NCBI GenBank assembly: GCA_045648145.1
Contig: JAZRNK010000024.1
Location: 1 to 5,383 of the forward strand
Length of the DNA: 5,383 nucleotides
From: UMGS172 sp045648145
GTDB taxonomy: Bacteria > Bacillota > Clostridia > Oscillospirales > Acutalibacteraceae
Direction: 5' to 3'
Positions 1 to 5,383 of this stretch are shown in pieces. The position numbers and the translations under genes were made by a program. Position 1 is the first letter of the stretch. Each line of letters starts with the position of its first letter. Below the pieces are notes generated by a model. That model was not told the DNA's origin and did not search any database. It saw nothing but the letters and a program-made list of their open reading frames with translations.

Positions 1-465
1 GTTCATGGAAGAACGAGGATGCAGATGTATGCGCCGCCGGTTGATTATGAGATTATAAAAAGTGTAAAAGAAGCGGTTAGAATTCCCGTAATAGCTAACG
101 GTGATATAACCTCTGCCAAAACTGCCGCCGAAATGTACGAAAAAACAGGCTGTGATTTTGTGATGGTGGGCAGGGGTGCTATGGGTGCGCCGTGGGTGTT
201 CTCCGAAATAAATGCCTATCTCAAAGACGGTACGGTAGTACCGCCACCGCCACTTTCAAAAAGGATGCTTATACTTATTGAGCAGGTTGAGCGTATGAAG
301 AATTATAAGGGCGAAAAAATTGCCTTTATGGAAGCGAGAAAGCACGCCGCTTGGTATATGCGTGGTCTTTCGGGTGCGGCGGAATTAAGACGAATGTGCG
401 GTGAAATAAAGAGCATGGACGACGTTTTAAAGGTGGTTCAAAGAGCTATGGAACTTAATAGCTAA
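1..465 (+). CDS. dusB: tRNA-dihydrouridine synthase B (DusB), 3' part only
   Basis: This is the C-terminal 154 residues of a flavoprotein that reduces specific uridines in the tRNA D-loop to dihydrouridine with FMN and NAD(P)H. The reading frame is open from base 1, so the gene starts outside the window; family members are about 320-330 residues, so roughly half is missing, including the region expected to hold the catalytic cysteine. Visible are the HGRTR motif at the left edge (residues 2-6 of the fragment), the barrel strand IPVIANGDI (28-36), the phosphate-binding GRGAMGAPW (57-65), and the C-terminal helical tRNA-binding domain with ARKHAAWYMRGL and GAAELRR (112-131). This order matches DusB of Firmicutes. 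An internal ATG at 19 is not the start, because conserved HGRTR lies before it. The gene is followed directly by a terminator and converges on the araC-type gene. Confidence 0.93.
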   Translation, partial: VHGRTRMQMYAPPVDYEIIKSVKEAVRIPVIANGDITSAKTAAEMYEKTGCDFVMVGRGAMGAPWVFSEINAYLKDGTVVPPPPLSKRMLILIEQVERMKNYKGEKIAFMEARKHAAWYMRGLSGAAELRRMCGEIKSMDDVLKVVQRAMELNS

Positions 466-470
466 AACAA

Positions 471-496
471 AACCCTCAACTTTTTAGTTGAGGGTT
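471..496. terminator. Shared bidirectional intrinsic terminator between dusB and the araC-type gene
   Basis: AACCCTCAAC (471-480) and GTTGAGGGTT (487-496) are perfect inverted repeats. With the next T-A pair they form an 11-bp stem with a TTTT loop. On the plus strand the stem is followed by a T-rich run (498-509), which suits termination after dusB. Read on the minus strand it is followed by TTTTGTTTT, which suits termination of the araC-type gene ending at 501. The hairpin lies almost exactly between the two convergent stop codons. Confidence 0.9.
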
Positions 497-500
497 ATTT

Positions 501-1310
501 TTATTTTTTGTAATACATAGGTGTTTTGCCTGTAAATTTTTTGAACACGCGGCAAAAATAAGAGCAATCCTTAAAGCCAACGGCTTCGGCACAGTCACTT
601 ACGCTGATGGCGGTATTGCTCAGCATTTCAACTGCACGGTCTATACGGATTTTAAGCTGGTAGTGGTAAGGCGAAACGCCGGTGTATTCTTTAAACATAT
701 GTATAAATCGGTTTTGACTCACAAAGCACATTTTTGCATATTTTTGAAGTAAAATCGGCTCGTTAAAATGGCGATTCATAGAGCTTAACACCTGTTGAAG
801 CCCCTCGTGGTTAAGGTTGATGTTTTTGCCCTCGCTGTAACAAGCACTTTTAAGTATCATGGTTATCAATACGTTTAAATAGCCTTCGCAAATGGTTTCG
901 TTGTAAGGTTCTTTTAAATAGTGAGTGTTAATCATACGACGGAAAATATGCTCGAATTCCTTCGTGTCGGTAATTTTTACAACTATGGCTTTATCGGTTT
1001 TAATGCGGTCAAGCATACTGCAGGCGGTACCCGTAAAATGTGTCCACATCAGCGTTGTGTTATTTTCTTTTTTAAAGGAGTAGTCCTGCACAACGTCTGG
1101 GAAATATAAAATCAAGCTACCCGGTTCAACAGGTGTTGTTTTTTTACCGTCGTTGCAAAAACCGAGTCCGCTGCTTATATATTGTATGGCATAGTCCTTG
1201 CGTCCGTTGGAACGGACTGTTCTGTAATCGTGTCCTGAAAGGGTTTGCTCACCGCAACTATTTATTTGAAGATAGCGGTCGCTAACCTTTTCGGAAGAAT
1301 AGATTTTCAT
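501..1310 (-). CDS. AraC-family transcriptional regulator with N-terminal cupin-like sensor domain
   Basis: The 269-residue product is a predicted cytoplasmic DNA-binding regulator of the AraC/XylS family. The N-terminal half (about 38-92, with YAIQYISSGLG, then EPGSLILYFP and LMWTHFTG) has the pattern of the AraC-type cupin ligand-sensing domain common in sugar-responsive regulators. The C-terminal 100 residues hold the double helix-turn-helix: first around 186-210 (LLQKYAKMCFVSQNRFIHMFKEYTG region), second around 234-260, with AEAVGFKDCSYFCRVFKKFTG typical of the family signature, and it ends P-x-Y-Y-K-K. The ATG at 1310 is preferred over the upstream in-frame GTG at 1319, because that GTG lies inside the AAAGGTGA ribosome binding site. 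The gene has its own promoter and shares a terminator with dusB, so it is probably monocistronic. No sugar transporter or glycosidase is adjacent, so ligand and regulon are unknown. Confidence 0.92.
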   Translation of the reverse strand: MKIYSSEKVSDRYLQINSCGEQTLSGHDYRTVRSNGRKDYAIQYISSGLGFCNDGKKTTPVEPGSLILYFPDVVQDYSFKKENNTTLMWTHFTGTACSMLDRIKTDKAIVVKITDTKEFEHIFRRMINTHYLKEPYNETICEGYLNVLITMILKSACYSEGKNINLNHEGLQQVLSSMNRHFNEPILLQKYAKMCFVSQNRFIHMFKEYTGVSPYHYQLKIRIDRAVEMLSNTAISVSDCAEAVGFKDCSYFCRVFKKFTGKTPMYYKK

Positions 1311-1315
1311 AAAAA

Positions 1316-1323
1316 TCACCTTT
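1316..1323 (-). promoter_or_regulatory. Ribosome binding site of the araC-type gene (decides the start)
   Basis: On the minus strand AAAGGTGA lies 5 bases before the ATG at 1310. The competing upstream GTG codon (1317-1319) is part of this motif, so it cannot be served by it. Confidence 0.8.
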
Positions 1324-1350
1324 TGTGCTATAAAACATTCTTATAATCCT

Positions 1351-1379
1351 ATTGTAGCGGCATTTTTTTAATTAGTCAA
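1351..1379 (-). promoter_or_regulatory. Sigma-A promoter of the araC-type gene
   Basis: On the minus strand TTGACT (1374-1379) and TACAAT (1351-1356) are separated by exactly 17 bases. Each hexamer differs from consensus at one position. Transcription would start near 1344, giving an untranslated leader of about 35 bases. The promoter sits immediately downstream of the citrate synthase terminator, so the regulator can be expressed independently of that operon. Confidence 0.8.
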
Positions 1380-1395
1380 TAACAATATTGTGCAA

Positions 1396-1427
1396 AAAAC
1401 GTCCACAGTAAAAACTGTGGACGTTTT
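1396..1427 (-). terminator. Intrinsic terminator of the citrate synthase operon
   Basis: AAAACGTCCACAGT (1396-1409) and ACTGTGGACGTTTT (1414-1427) form a perfect 14-bp stem with a four-base loop. On the minus strand the stem ends in a run of six T before GCAC. It begins 7 bases past the citrate synthase stop codon. The T tract is less clean on the plus strand, where no gene needs it. Confidence 0.93.
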
Positions 1428-1434
1428 CGTTGAT

Positions 1435-2853
1435 TTAAAAAAGATGCTTAAGCTGTGAAAGGTCTGTAACCTCGGGTAAATCGTGTTTTCTTTCGGCAAC
1501 CGAAACATATTTTTGCGGAGGAACAATGCTCTTATAAGCGGGACGGATAATTCTGCCACCGGTTGTCATTTCTTCAATTCGGTGAGCGCACCAACCGCTT
1601 ATTCTTGCTATGGCAAAAAGTGCGGTGTAAAGCTCTTCGGGAATACCGAGCATTGAATATACAAAGCCCGAATAATAGTCGACATTGGGGCAGATAACCT
1701 TACTGTCACCCTTAACCTTATAAAAAAGGTCGGGGGCAATAGCCGCAATTCTATCCATCAAAATAAGCTCGTCAAAGCGTCCTTTTTGGTGCGCAAGTCT
1801 TTCGGCATTGCGTCGTAACAAAACTGCACGCGGGTCGGACAGGGTGTAAATAGCGTGTCCCATACCGTAAATAAGGCCGCTATTGTCGTTAGCTTCTTTA
1901 TTAAGTATTTTAGTAAGATAAGCCTCTATTTCTTGGTCGTCGTTCCAATCCTTAACATTCTTTTTAATGTCCTTCATCATTTCGACGACCTTGATGTTTG
2001 CACCGCCGTGCTTGGGACCCTTAAGTGAGTTTACGGCGCCTGCGATTGACGAATAAATGTCAGTGCCTGATGAGGTAAGAACACGGGTGGTAAAGGTTGA
2101 GTTGTTACCGCCACCGTGCTCGGCGTGAAGCATCAGCGCAAGGTCGAGCAGATGAACCTCTTCCTCTGTGTAGCTACAGTCGGGACGGATGATGTGCAAA
2201 ATGTTTTCAGCCGTTGAAAGCTCGGGCTTGGGGAAGTGGATGTAAAGGCTTTCCTTATCGTAAAAATGTTTCTTTGCTTGATATGCATAAGCAACAATTA
2301 TCGGAAATCTTGCAAAAAGCTCGATACTTTGTCTTAAATTGTTTTCCATTGTATGCACTTCGGCATCGTCATCGTATGAATACAGAGCCAATACCGAACG
2401 GGCAAGGTTGTTCATAACGTTGTAGCTGGGTACGCGAAGAATCATATCCTCGGCAAAGTAGTCGGGCAGCATACGCATTGAACCGACAACCTTATTAAAC
2501 TGCTTAAGCTCGTCCTCGGTCGGCAGTTCGCCCATCATAAGAAGATAAGCTACCTCTTCAAAGCCAAAACGGTTTTCTGACTGACAGTTTTCAACAAGGT
2601 CTTCAATTGAATAGCCACGGTAGGTCAGTTCACCGTGAATTGGCATACGTTCACCCTCGTTGATAAGGTAGCCGTGAACGTTACAGATTTCGGTAACACC
2701 GGCAAGAACACCCGTGCCGTCAGAGTTACGTAGACCGCGTTTAACGTTGTAGCGGTCAAAATCTCTCGAAGTTATGTGGTTATTAATTTGATACCGATTA
2801 CAGAGGTTAGAAAAGTAATCGGGCGGTATTTTATTGTGTTTTTTTATTGGCAT
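1435..2853 (-). CDS. gltA: Citrate synthase (Si-type, long clostridial form)
   Basis: The 472-residue enzyme condenses acetyl-CoA with oxaloacetate to give citrate, the entry step of the TCA cycle and of 2-oxoglutarate/glutamate synthesis; it is cytoplasmic. All key motifs are present: LHAEHGGGNNSTFTTR (242-257, substrate-binding His246), GPKHGGAN (279-286, catalytic His282), GMGHAIY with SDPRA (330-343, catalytic His333, oxaloacetate-binding Arg342), CPNVDYYSG (388-396, catalytic Asp392) and the ARISGWCAHRIEE segment (416-428). It is longer than the roughly 370-residue Bacillus type, carrying an N-terminal extension of about 40 residues before the core, as in other clostridial citrate synthases. 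The ATG at 2853 is preceded by GAGGTG 4 bases away. It is the last gene of an apparent three-gene operon, 30 bases after UPF0210, and is followed by a strong terminator. A 2-methylcitrate synthase activity cannot be excluded from sequence alone, but no prp genes are present. Confidence 0.95.
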   Translation of the reverse strand: MPIKKHNKIPPDYFSNLCNRYQINNHITSRDFDRYNVKRGLRNSDGTGVLAGVTEICNVHGYLINEGERMPIHGELTYRGYSIEDLVENCQSENRFGFEEVAYLLMMGELPTEDELKQFNKVVGSMRMLPDYFAEDMILRVPSYNVMNNLARSVLALYSYDDDAEVHTMENNLRQSIELFARFPIIVAYAYQAKKHFYDKESLYIHFPKPELSTAENILHIIRPDCSYTEEEVHLLDLALMLHAEHGGGNNSTFTTRVLTSSGTDIYSSIAGAVNSLKGPKHGGANIKVVEMMKDIKKNVKDWNDDQEIEAYLTKILNKEANDNSGLIYGMGHAIYTLSDPRAVLLRRNAERLAHQKGRFDELILMDRIAAIAPDLFYKVKGDSKVICPNVDYYSGFVYSMLGIPEELYTALFAIARISGWCAHRIEEMTTGGRIIRPAYKSIVPPQKYVSVAERKHDLPEVTDLSQLKHLF

Positions 2854-2883
2854 AAAGCACCTCGTGGTAAATATAAGGGGAAA

Positions 2884-4242
2884 TTAGTTTTTAAGACTTT
2901 GAATCGGAGCAGGAATTCTGCCACCGCGAGAAATAAACTTGGCGGGTGAGCAGGTGTTGACCGGCATAACGGGACCTGAACCCAAAAGTCCGCCGAAGGA
3001 AAGCTCCTCACCGACGGTTTTGCCGATAGCGGGTATAACTCTCACAGCTGTAGTTTTTGAGTTTATCATACCTATTGCGGCTTCGTCAGCAATAATTGCC
3101 GAAATTACCTCGGCAGGAGTATCACCAGGAATATTTATCATATCAAGACCAACCGAGCAAACTGCGGTCATAGCTTCTAATTTTTCGATGGTTAAAGCAC
3201 CGCTTCTTGCGGCATCTATCATACCTGCATCCTCGGTTACGGGGATGAATGCACCCGAAAGACCGCCAACGTGGCTGGATGCCATAACGCCACCCTTTTT
3301 AACGGCATCGTTAAGCATTGCAAGACAAGCGGTAGTTCCGCAAGCACCGCATTGCTCAAGACCGATTTCCTCTAATATATGGGCAACCGAGTCACCGACG
3401 GCAGGGGTGGGAGCTAAGGATAAATCAACTATTCCAAACGGAACACCCAAACGCTCGGAAGCGCGAAGGGCAACAAGCTGACCTACACGGGTTATTTTAA
3501 ATGCGGTACGCTTAATTAATTCAGCAACACCGGAAAGGTCAAGACCTTTTGAATGAGCAATGGCGGCTCTTACAACACCAGGACCAGAAACGCCGACGTT
3601 GATAACACAGTCGGGTTCGCCTGCACCGTGAAAAGCGCCTGCCATAAAGGGATTATCTTCAGGCGCATTACAGAAAACAACAAGCTTTGCGGCGCCAATG
3701 CACTGACGGTCGGCTGTAAGCTCGGCTGTGCGGCGAACGGTTTTGCCCATTAAGGCGACGGCGTCCATATTGATACCCGCTTTGGTAGAACCGATGTTTA
3801 CCGACGAACAGATATGCTCTGTGGCGCTTAAAGCCTCGGGAATGCTTTCGATAAGCTCACGGTCACCTGCGGCAAAGCCTTTTTGAACAAGTGCAGAATA
3901 ACCGCCTATAAAGTTTACACCAACTGCTAATGCTGCTTTTTCAAGTGTTAAAGCAAACTTTATAACGTCTTTAGAGCGACAGGCGGCGGCTATCATGGCG
4001 ATAGGTGTTACCGAAATACGCTTGTTAATAATCGGAATACCGAGTTCCTTTTCGATAGATTCGCAAACGGGAACTAAATTTTTTGCCAAGCGTGTTATTT
4101 TTTCGTAAATTCGGCTACAAGCCTTATCTATATCACTGTCGATACAATCGAGCAACGAGATACCCATAGTAACAGTACGGATATCAAGGTTTTCGTTATG
4201 TATCATTTCAATAGTTTCAAGAATATCTTTGGTTTCTAACAC
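2884..4242 (-). CDS. UPF0210 (DUF711) family protein, function unknown
   Basis: This 452-residue protein belongs to the UPF0210/DUF711 family (the Streptococcus pneumoniae SP0239 type), whose known fold is related to ribonucleotide reductase and pyruvate formate-lyase barrels but whose reaction is not established. Visible family features are LDIRTVTMGISLLDC near the N-terminus (19-33), INKRISVTPIA (72-82), GGYSALVQKG (113-122), GVSGPGVVRAA (217-227), a cysteine-containing QCGACGTTACLAMLNDAVKKGG stretch (297-318, Cys298, Cys301 and Cys306), SSHVGGLSGAFIPV (322-335) and the terminal GGRIPAPI (440-447). The chosen start is GTG at 4242, seven bases after a perfect AAGGAGG. The frame stays open further upstream to an ATG at 4359, but that would overlap the ACT gene and add 39 non-family residues. 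The 452-residue length matches the family. It follows its usual partner, an ACT-domain gene, with a 40-base gap, and precedes citrate synthase by 30 bases. I see no signal peptide or membrane segment, so it is probably cytoplasmic. Confidence 0.93.
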   Translation of the reverse strand: MLETKDILETIEMIHNENLDIRTVTMGISLLDCIDSDIDKACSRIYEKITRLAKNLVPVCESIEKELGIPIINKRISVTPIAMIAAACRSKDVIKFALTLEKAALAVGVNFIGGYSALVQKGFAAGDRELIESIPEALSATEHICSSVNIGSTKAGINMDAVALMGKTVRRTAELTADRQCIGAAKLVVFCNAPEDNPFMAGAFHGAGEPDCVINVGVSGPGVVRAAIAHSKGLDLSGVAELIKRTAFKITRVGQLVALRASERLGVPFGIVDLSLAPTPAVGDSVAHILEEIGLEQCGACGTTACLAMLNDAVKKGGVMASSHVGGLSGAFIPVTEDAGMIDAARSGALTIEKLEAMTAVCSVGLDMINIPGDTPAEVISAIIADEAAIGMINSKTTAVRVIPAIGKTVGEELSFGGLLGSGPVMPVNTCSPAKFISRGGRIPAPIQSLKN

Positions 4243-4249
4243 AAGAATG

Positions 4250-4256
4250 CCTCCTT
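4250..4256 (-). promoter_or_regulatory. Ribosome binding site fixing the GTG start of the UPF0210 gene
   Basis: Minus-strand AAGGAGG, a perfect anti-16S match, lies seven bases before the GTG at 4242. It lies between the ACT gene stop codon and the UPF0210 start, and decides against the upstream in-frame ATG at 4359. Confidence 0.88.
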
Positions 4257-4282
4257 GGGCTGATTTACAAATTAAATAGCGA

Positions 4283-4552
4283 TTAAATACGGTGCATTGA
4301 ATTAAAAATATCCTCATGCATAACGCGAATTGACATATTAATGCTTTCGCCAAGCTCATTCATACAATCGCTGAACTTTTCAAACGGAATATTCAAATTG
4401 TCAACGTCGCCTATCATCATCATACAGAACATATCCTGCATAATAGTCTGCGAAACGTCAAGTATATTCACATTGTATTTTGCACATTCACTCGAAACCT
4501 TTGCAAGTATACCAACTGAATCTTTTCCTACAACGGTTAAAACAGCTTTCAT
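4283..4552 (-). CDS. ACT-domain protein, UPF0237 family
   Basis: The 89-residue product is a single ACT domain of the UPF0237 type, the usual upstream partner of UPF0210. ACT domains commonly bind amino acids or similar small ligands and control enzymes or regulators; the ligand here is unknown. The opening MKAVLTVVGKDSVGILAKVS (1-20) carries the family GKD-x-VGI loop between the first strand and helix, followed by ECAKYNVNILDVSQTIM (22-38), the MFCMMMIGDV strand (41-50), and the C-terminal helix ending IFNSMHRI. The ATG at 4552 is chosen because it gives the family's exact N-terminus; an in-frame GTG at 4561 would leave only one base between it and the AGGA motif. It is the first gene of the operon, with a leader of about 30 bases and a 40-base gap to UPF0210. 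There is no DNA-binding or catalytic domain in so short a chain. Confidence 0.93.
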   Translation of the reverse strand: MKAVLTVVGKDSVGILAKVSSECAKYNVNILDVSQTIMQDMFCMMMIGDVDNLNIPFEKFSDCMNELGESINMSIRVMHEDIFNSMHRI

Positions 4553-4562
4553 TTGACACACA

Positions 4563-4566
4563 TCCT
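4563..4566 (-). promoter_or_regulatory. Weak, distant ribosome binding site of the ACT gene
   Basis: The only purine-rich candidate before the ACT gene is minus-strand AGGA, ten bases before the ATG at 4552. The match is short and the spacing long, much weaker than the perfect site of the following UPF0210 gene, which suggests lower translation of the first gene. The assignment is tentative. Confidence 0.5.
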
Positions 4567-4588
4567 AAAAATAATAATATTTCATATT

Positions 4589-4617
4589 AATATATCACAT
4601 TTTTGACGGCTTGTAAA
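4589..4617 (-). promoter_or_regulatory. Promoter of the ACT - UPF0210 - citrate synthase operon
   Basis: On the minus strand TTTACA (4612-4617) and TATATT (4589-4594) are 17 bases apart, and TGA immediately before the -10 box makes an extended -10. The predicted start is near 4582, about 30 bases before the ACT start codon. No attenuator or riboswitch fits in so short a leader. Confidence 0.72.
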
Positions 4618-4649
4618 CAAAAAGTTTCTGCGTTAAACCGCATTGATAG

Positions 4650-4678
4650 TTGATTTGTTGCGTTAAGCGTGGTATATT
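4650..4678 (+). promoter_or_regulatory. Promoter of the divergent membrane-protein gene
   Basis: TTGATT (4650-4655) and TATATT (4673-4678) are 17 bases apart, with TGG directly before the -10 box as an extended -10. The predicted start is near 4685, leaving a leader of about 25 bases that contains the AGAGG site. The -35 box lies 32 bases from the -35 box of the opposing operon promoter. Confidence 0.72.
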
Positions 4679-4709
4679 TATTGCAGAAAATAAAAAAAGA
4701 GGCTGTTTT

Positions 4710-5378
4710 ATGAAAAAAGATGTTGAAAAAATACAGCAGTTTGATAAAAATGATTCCACAGTATTTTCTGACCCTAAAAAAAGTAGGGAAAACGGTGAAG
4801 GAAAACAAAAGAGCAAAGCAAGGATAATAAGAAATGTAATAATAGCAATAATTTTAGTCTTTGTTGTCTTGCCGTGGGGTATTGTCACAGTTGCAAAATG
4901 GGTTAAAGGGCCGTCGACACCTGTTGTCATTCCGTTTAGCAGCCGCCTTGCCGCTACCGAGGCTGATAATAAAGCTAAAGAATTGTTTTCGTTAAAGAAT
5001 GCAGATATAAATAATCAGGCGGCTAACGAAGAGATTTTGCAGCTACTTGATATAAGCTATGATTGCGGCGAATATGAGGTTGTGCTTCAAACAGAGCAAG
5101 AGCCGTATCGCCTTACCATGAGCTTTAAATACGCCCCCGATTCCTCACGTGCCGAATGGTTTGAAACGACAATGGTTAAATATTCTTGTATGCTTTTGGC
5201 ATTAACAGAGGATGCCGATGAGATAGGCTGGGAATATCCCGCTAATGACAGCAAGGATACAGGTGGTTATTTTACAAGAGAGGATGCCAGGAAATTTTTG
5301 GGCACCGATGTATCAGAATACGCCAAGTCAGCCGAAGGCATCCAACTTTTGTTGAATGAATTGGGACTTAACGATTAA
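4710..5378 (+). CDS. Single-pass membrane protein with DUF4825-like extracytoplasmic domain
   Basis: I cannot assign a function. The 222-residue product has a highly charged, Lys-rich cytoplasmic N-terminus (1-39), one hydrophobic segment (about 40-62, RNVIIAIILVFVVLPWGIVTVA region) preceded by KQKSKAR, which predicts N-inside topology, and a soluble outer domain (about 65-222). The outer domain resembles DUF4825: an ELFSLKNADINN start (91-102), EILQLLDIS (108-116), LQTEQEPYRLTMSFKY (126-141), LLALTEDADEIGWEYP (162-177) and the closing FTREDARKFLGTDVSEYAKS (188-207). That match is from memory of the family pattern and is moderate. There is no lipobox or cleavable signal. The ATG at 4710 has AGAGG seven bases upstream; the frame is open back to a TTG at 4650, but that lies within the promoter. 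The gene is divergent from the ACT operon. Its stop is 5 bases from the window end, so any downstream partner is unseen. Confidence 0.85.
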   Translation: MKKDVEKIQQFDKNDSTVFSDPKKSRENGEGKQKSKARIIRNVIIAIILVFVVLPWGIVTVAKWVKGPSTPVVIPFSSRLAATEADNKAKELFSLKNADINNQAANEEILQLLDISYDCGEYEVVLQTEQEPYRLTMSFKYAPDSSRAEWFETTMVKYSCMLLALTEDADEIGWEYPANDSKDTGGYFTREDARKFLGTDVSEYAKSAEGIQLLLNELGLND

Positions 5379-5383
5379 ATACA

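Noticed and set aside
1368..1559. Minus-strand open frame of 63 codons overlapping the end of citrate synthase
   Set aside because: It is an out-of-frame shadow of the citrate synthase gene that continues through the terminator hairpin and the araC promoter.
2939..3481. Long open frame of 180 codons on the plus strand
   Set aside because: It is fully antisense to the UPF0210 gene, with low-complexity Ala/Pro/Ser/Thr composition typical of the mirror frame of a real gene, and has no convincing ribosome site or promoter.
4550..4564. Mini-frame ATG-TGT-GTC-AAA-TGA on the minus strand whose stop overlaps the ACT start as ATGA
   Set aside because: It is only four codons long and lacks any ribosome binding site of its own. 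It is more likely a coincidence of the TG-rich leader than a regulatory leader peptide.
4584..4593. Perfect palindrome ATATTAATAT overlapping the -10 box of the ACT operon promoter
   Set aside because: It consists only of A and T in a very AT-rich promoter, so a 10-base palindrome is unremarkable and cannot be called an operator.
4650..4709. In-frame upstream TTG start for the membrane protein, adding 20 residues
   Set aside because: It falls on the -35 box of the predicted promoter and has no ribosome site. The ATG at 4710 has AGAGG at proper spacing.
4595..4930. Minus-strand open frame of 111 codons across the divergent promoter region
   Set aside because: It overlaps the membrane-protein gene antisense and runs through both promoters. 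Its hydrophobic stretch is the complement of the membrane helix and the AT-rich leader, not a protein feature.
1..5383. Search for a mobile element, CRISPR array, tRNA or riboswitch
   Set aside because: No terminal inverted repeats, transposase motifs, regularly spaced repeats or tRNA-like cloverleaf were seen. The intergenic gaps (at most about 157 bases) are explained by promoters, terminators and leaders.

Overview
The window looks like a chromosomal, housekeeping stretch from a low-to-middle GC Firmicute of the Clostridia, probably a gut Oscillospiraceae or Lachnospiraceae-like organism. This is inferred from strong AGGAGG-type ribosome binding sites, AT-rich sigma-A promoters with 17-bp spacers, TAA stops throughout, and the presence of dusB, a UPF0237 (ACT)/UPF0210 pair and a clostridial-type long citrate synthase. 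I see no mobile elements, tRNA or rRNA genes, CRISPR repeats or phage genes.

Layout, left to right. The 3' part of a tRNA-dihydrouridine synthase gene (dusB, + strand, 1-465) enters from outside the window. It converges on an AraC-family regulator gene (- strand, 501-1310), and the two share a hairpin that can act as a terminator in both directions (471-496). A consensus-like promoter (1351-1379) drives the araC-type gene on its own. Just upstream of that promoter is the strong terminator (1396-1427) of a three-gene minus-strand operon. In transcription order the operon is a small ACT-domain protein (UPF0237, 4283-4552), a UPF0210/DUF711 protein (2884-4242, GTG start) and citrate synthase (1435-2853). 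Gaps inside the operon are 40 and 30 bases, with no terminator between genes. Its promoter (4589-4617) lies back to back with the promoter (4650-4678) of a divergent plus-strand gene. That gene (4710-5378) encodes a single-pass membrane protein whose extracytoplasmic domain resembles DUF4825.

How the genes work together. The dusB product modifies tRNA and is functionally separate. The ACT protein and UPF0210 are a widely conserved pair of unknown biochemical role. Their apparent co-transcription with citrate synthase, the entry step to 2-oxoglutarate and glutamate synthesis, is the most informative observation here, because it hints at a link to amino-acid or TCA-related metabolism. The regulator has an N-terminal cupin-like half and a C-terminal double helix-turn-helix, but its target and ligand cannot be read from the sequence. 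I find no clear evidence of a novel defence, mobile or biosynthetic system. The honest picture is ordinary core genome containing two conserved genes of unknown function.
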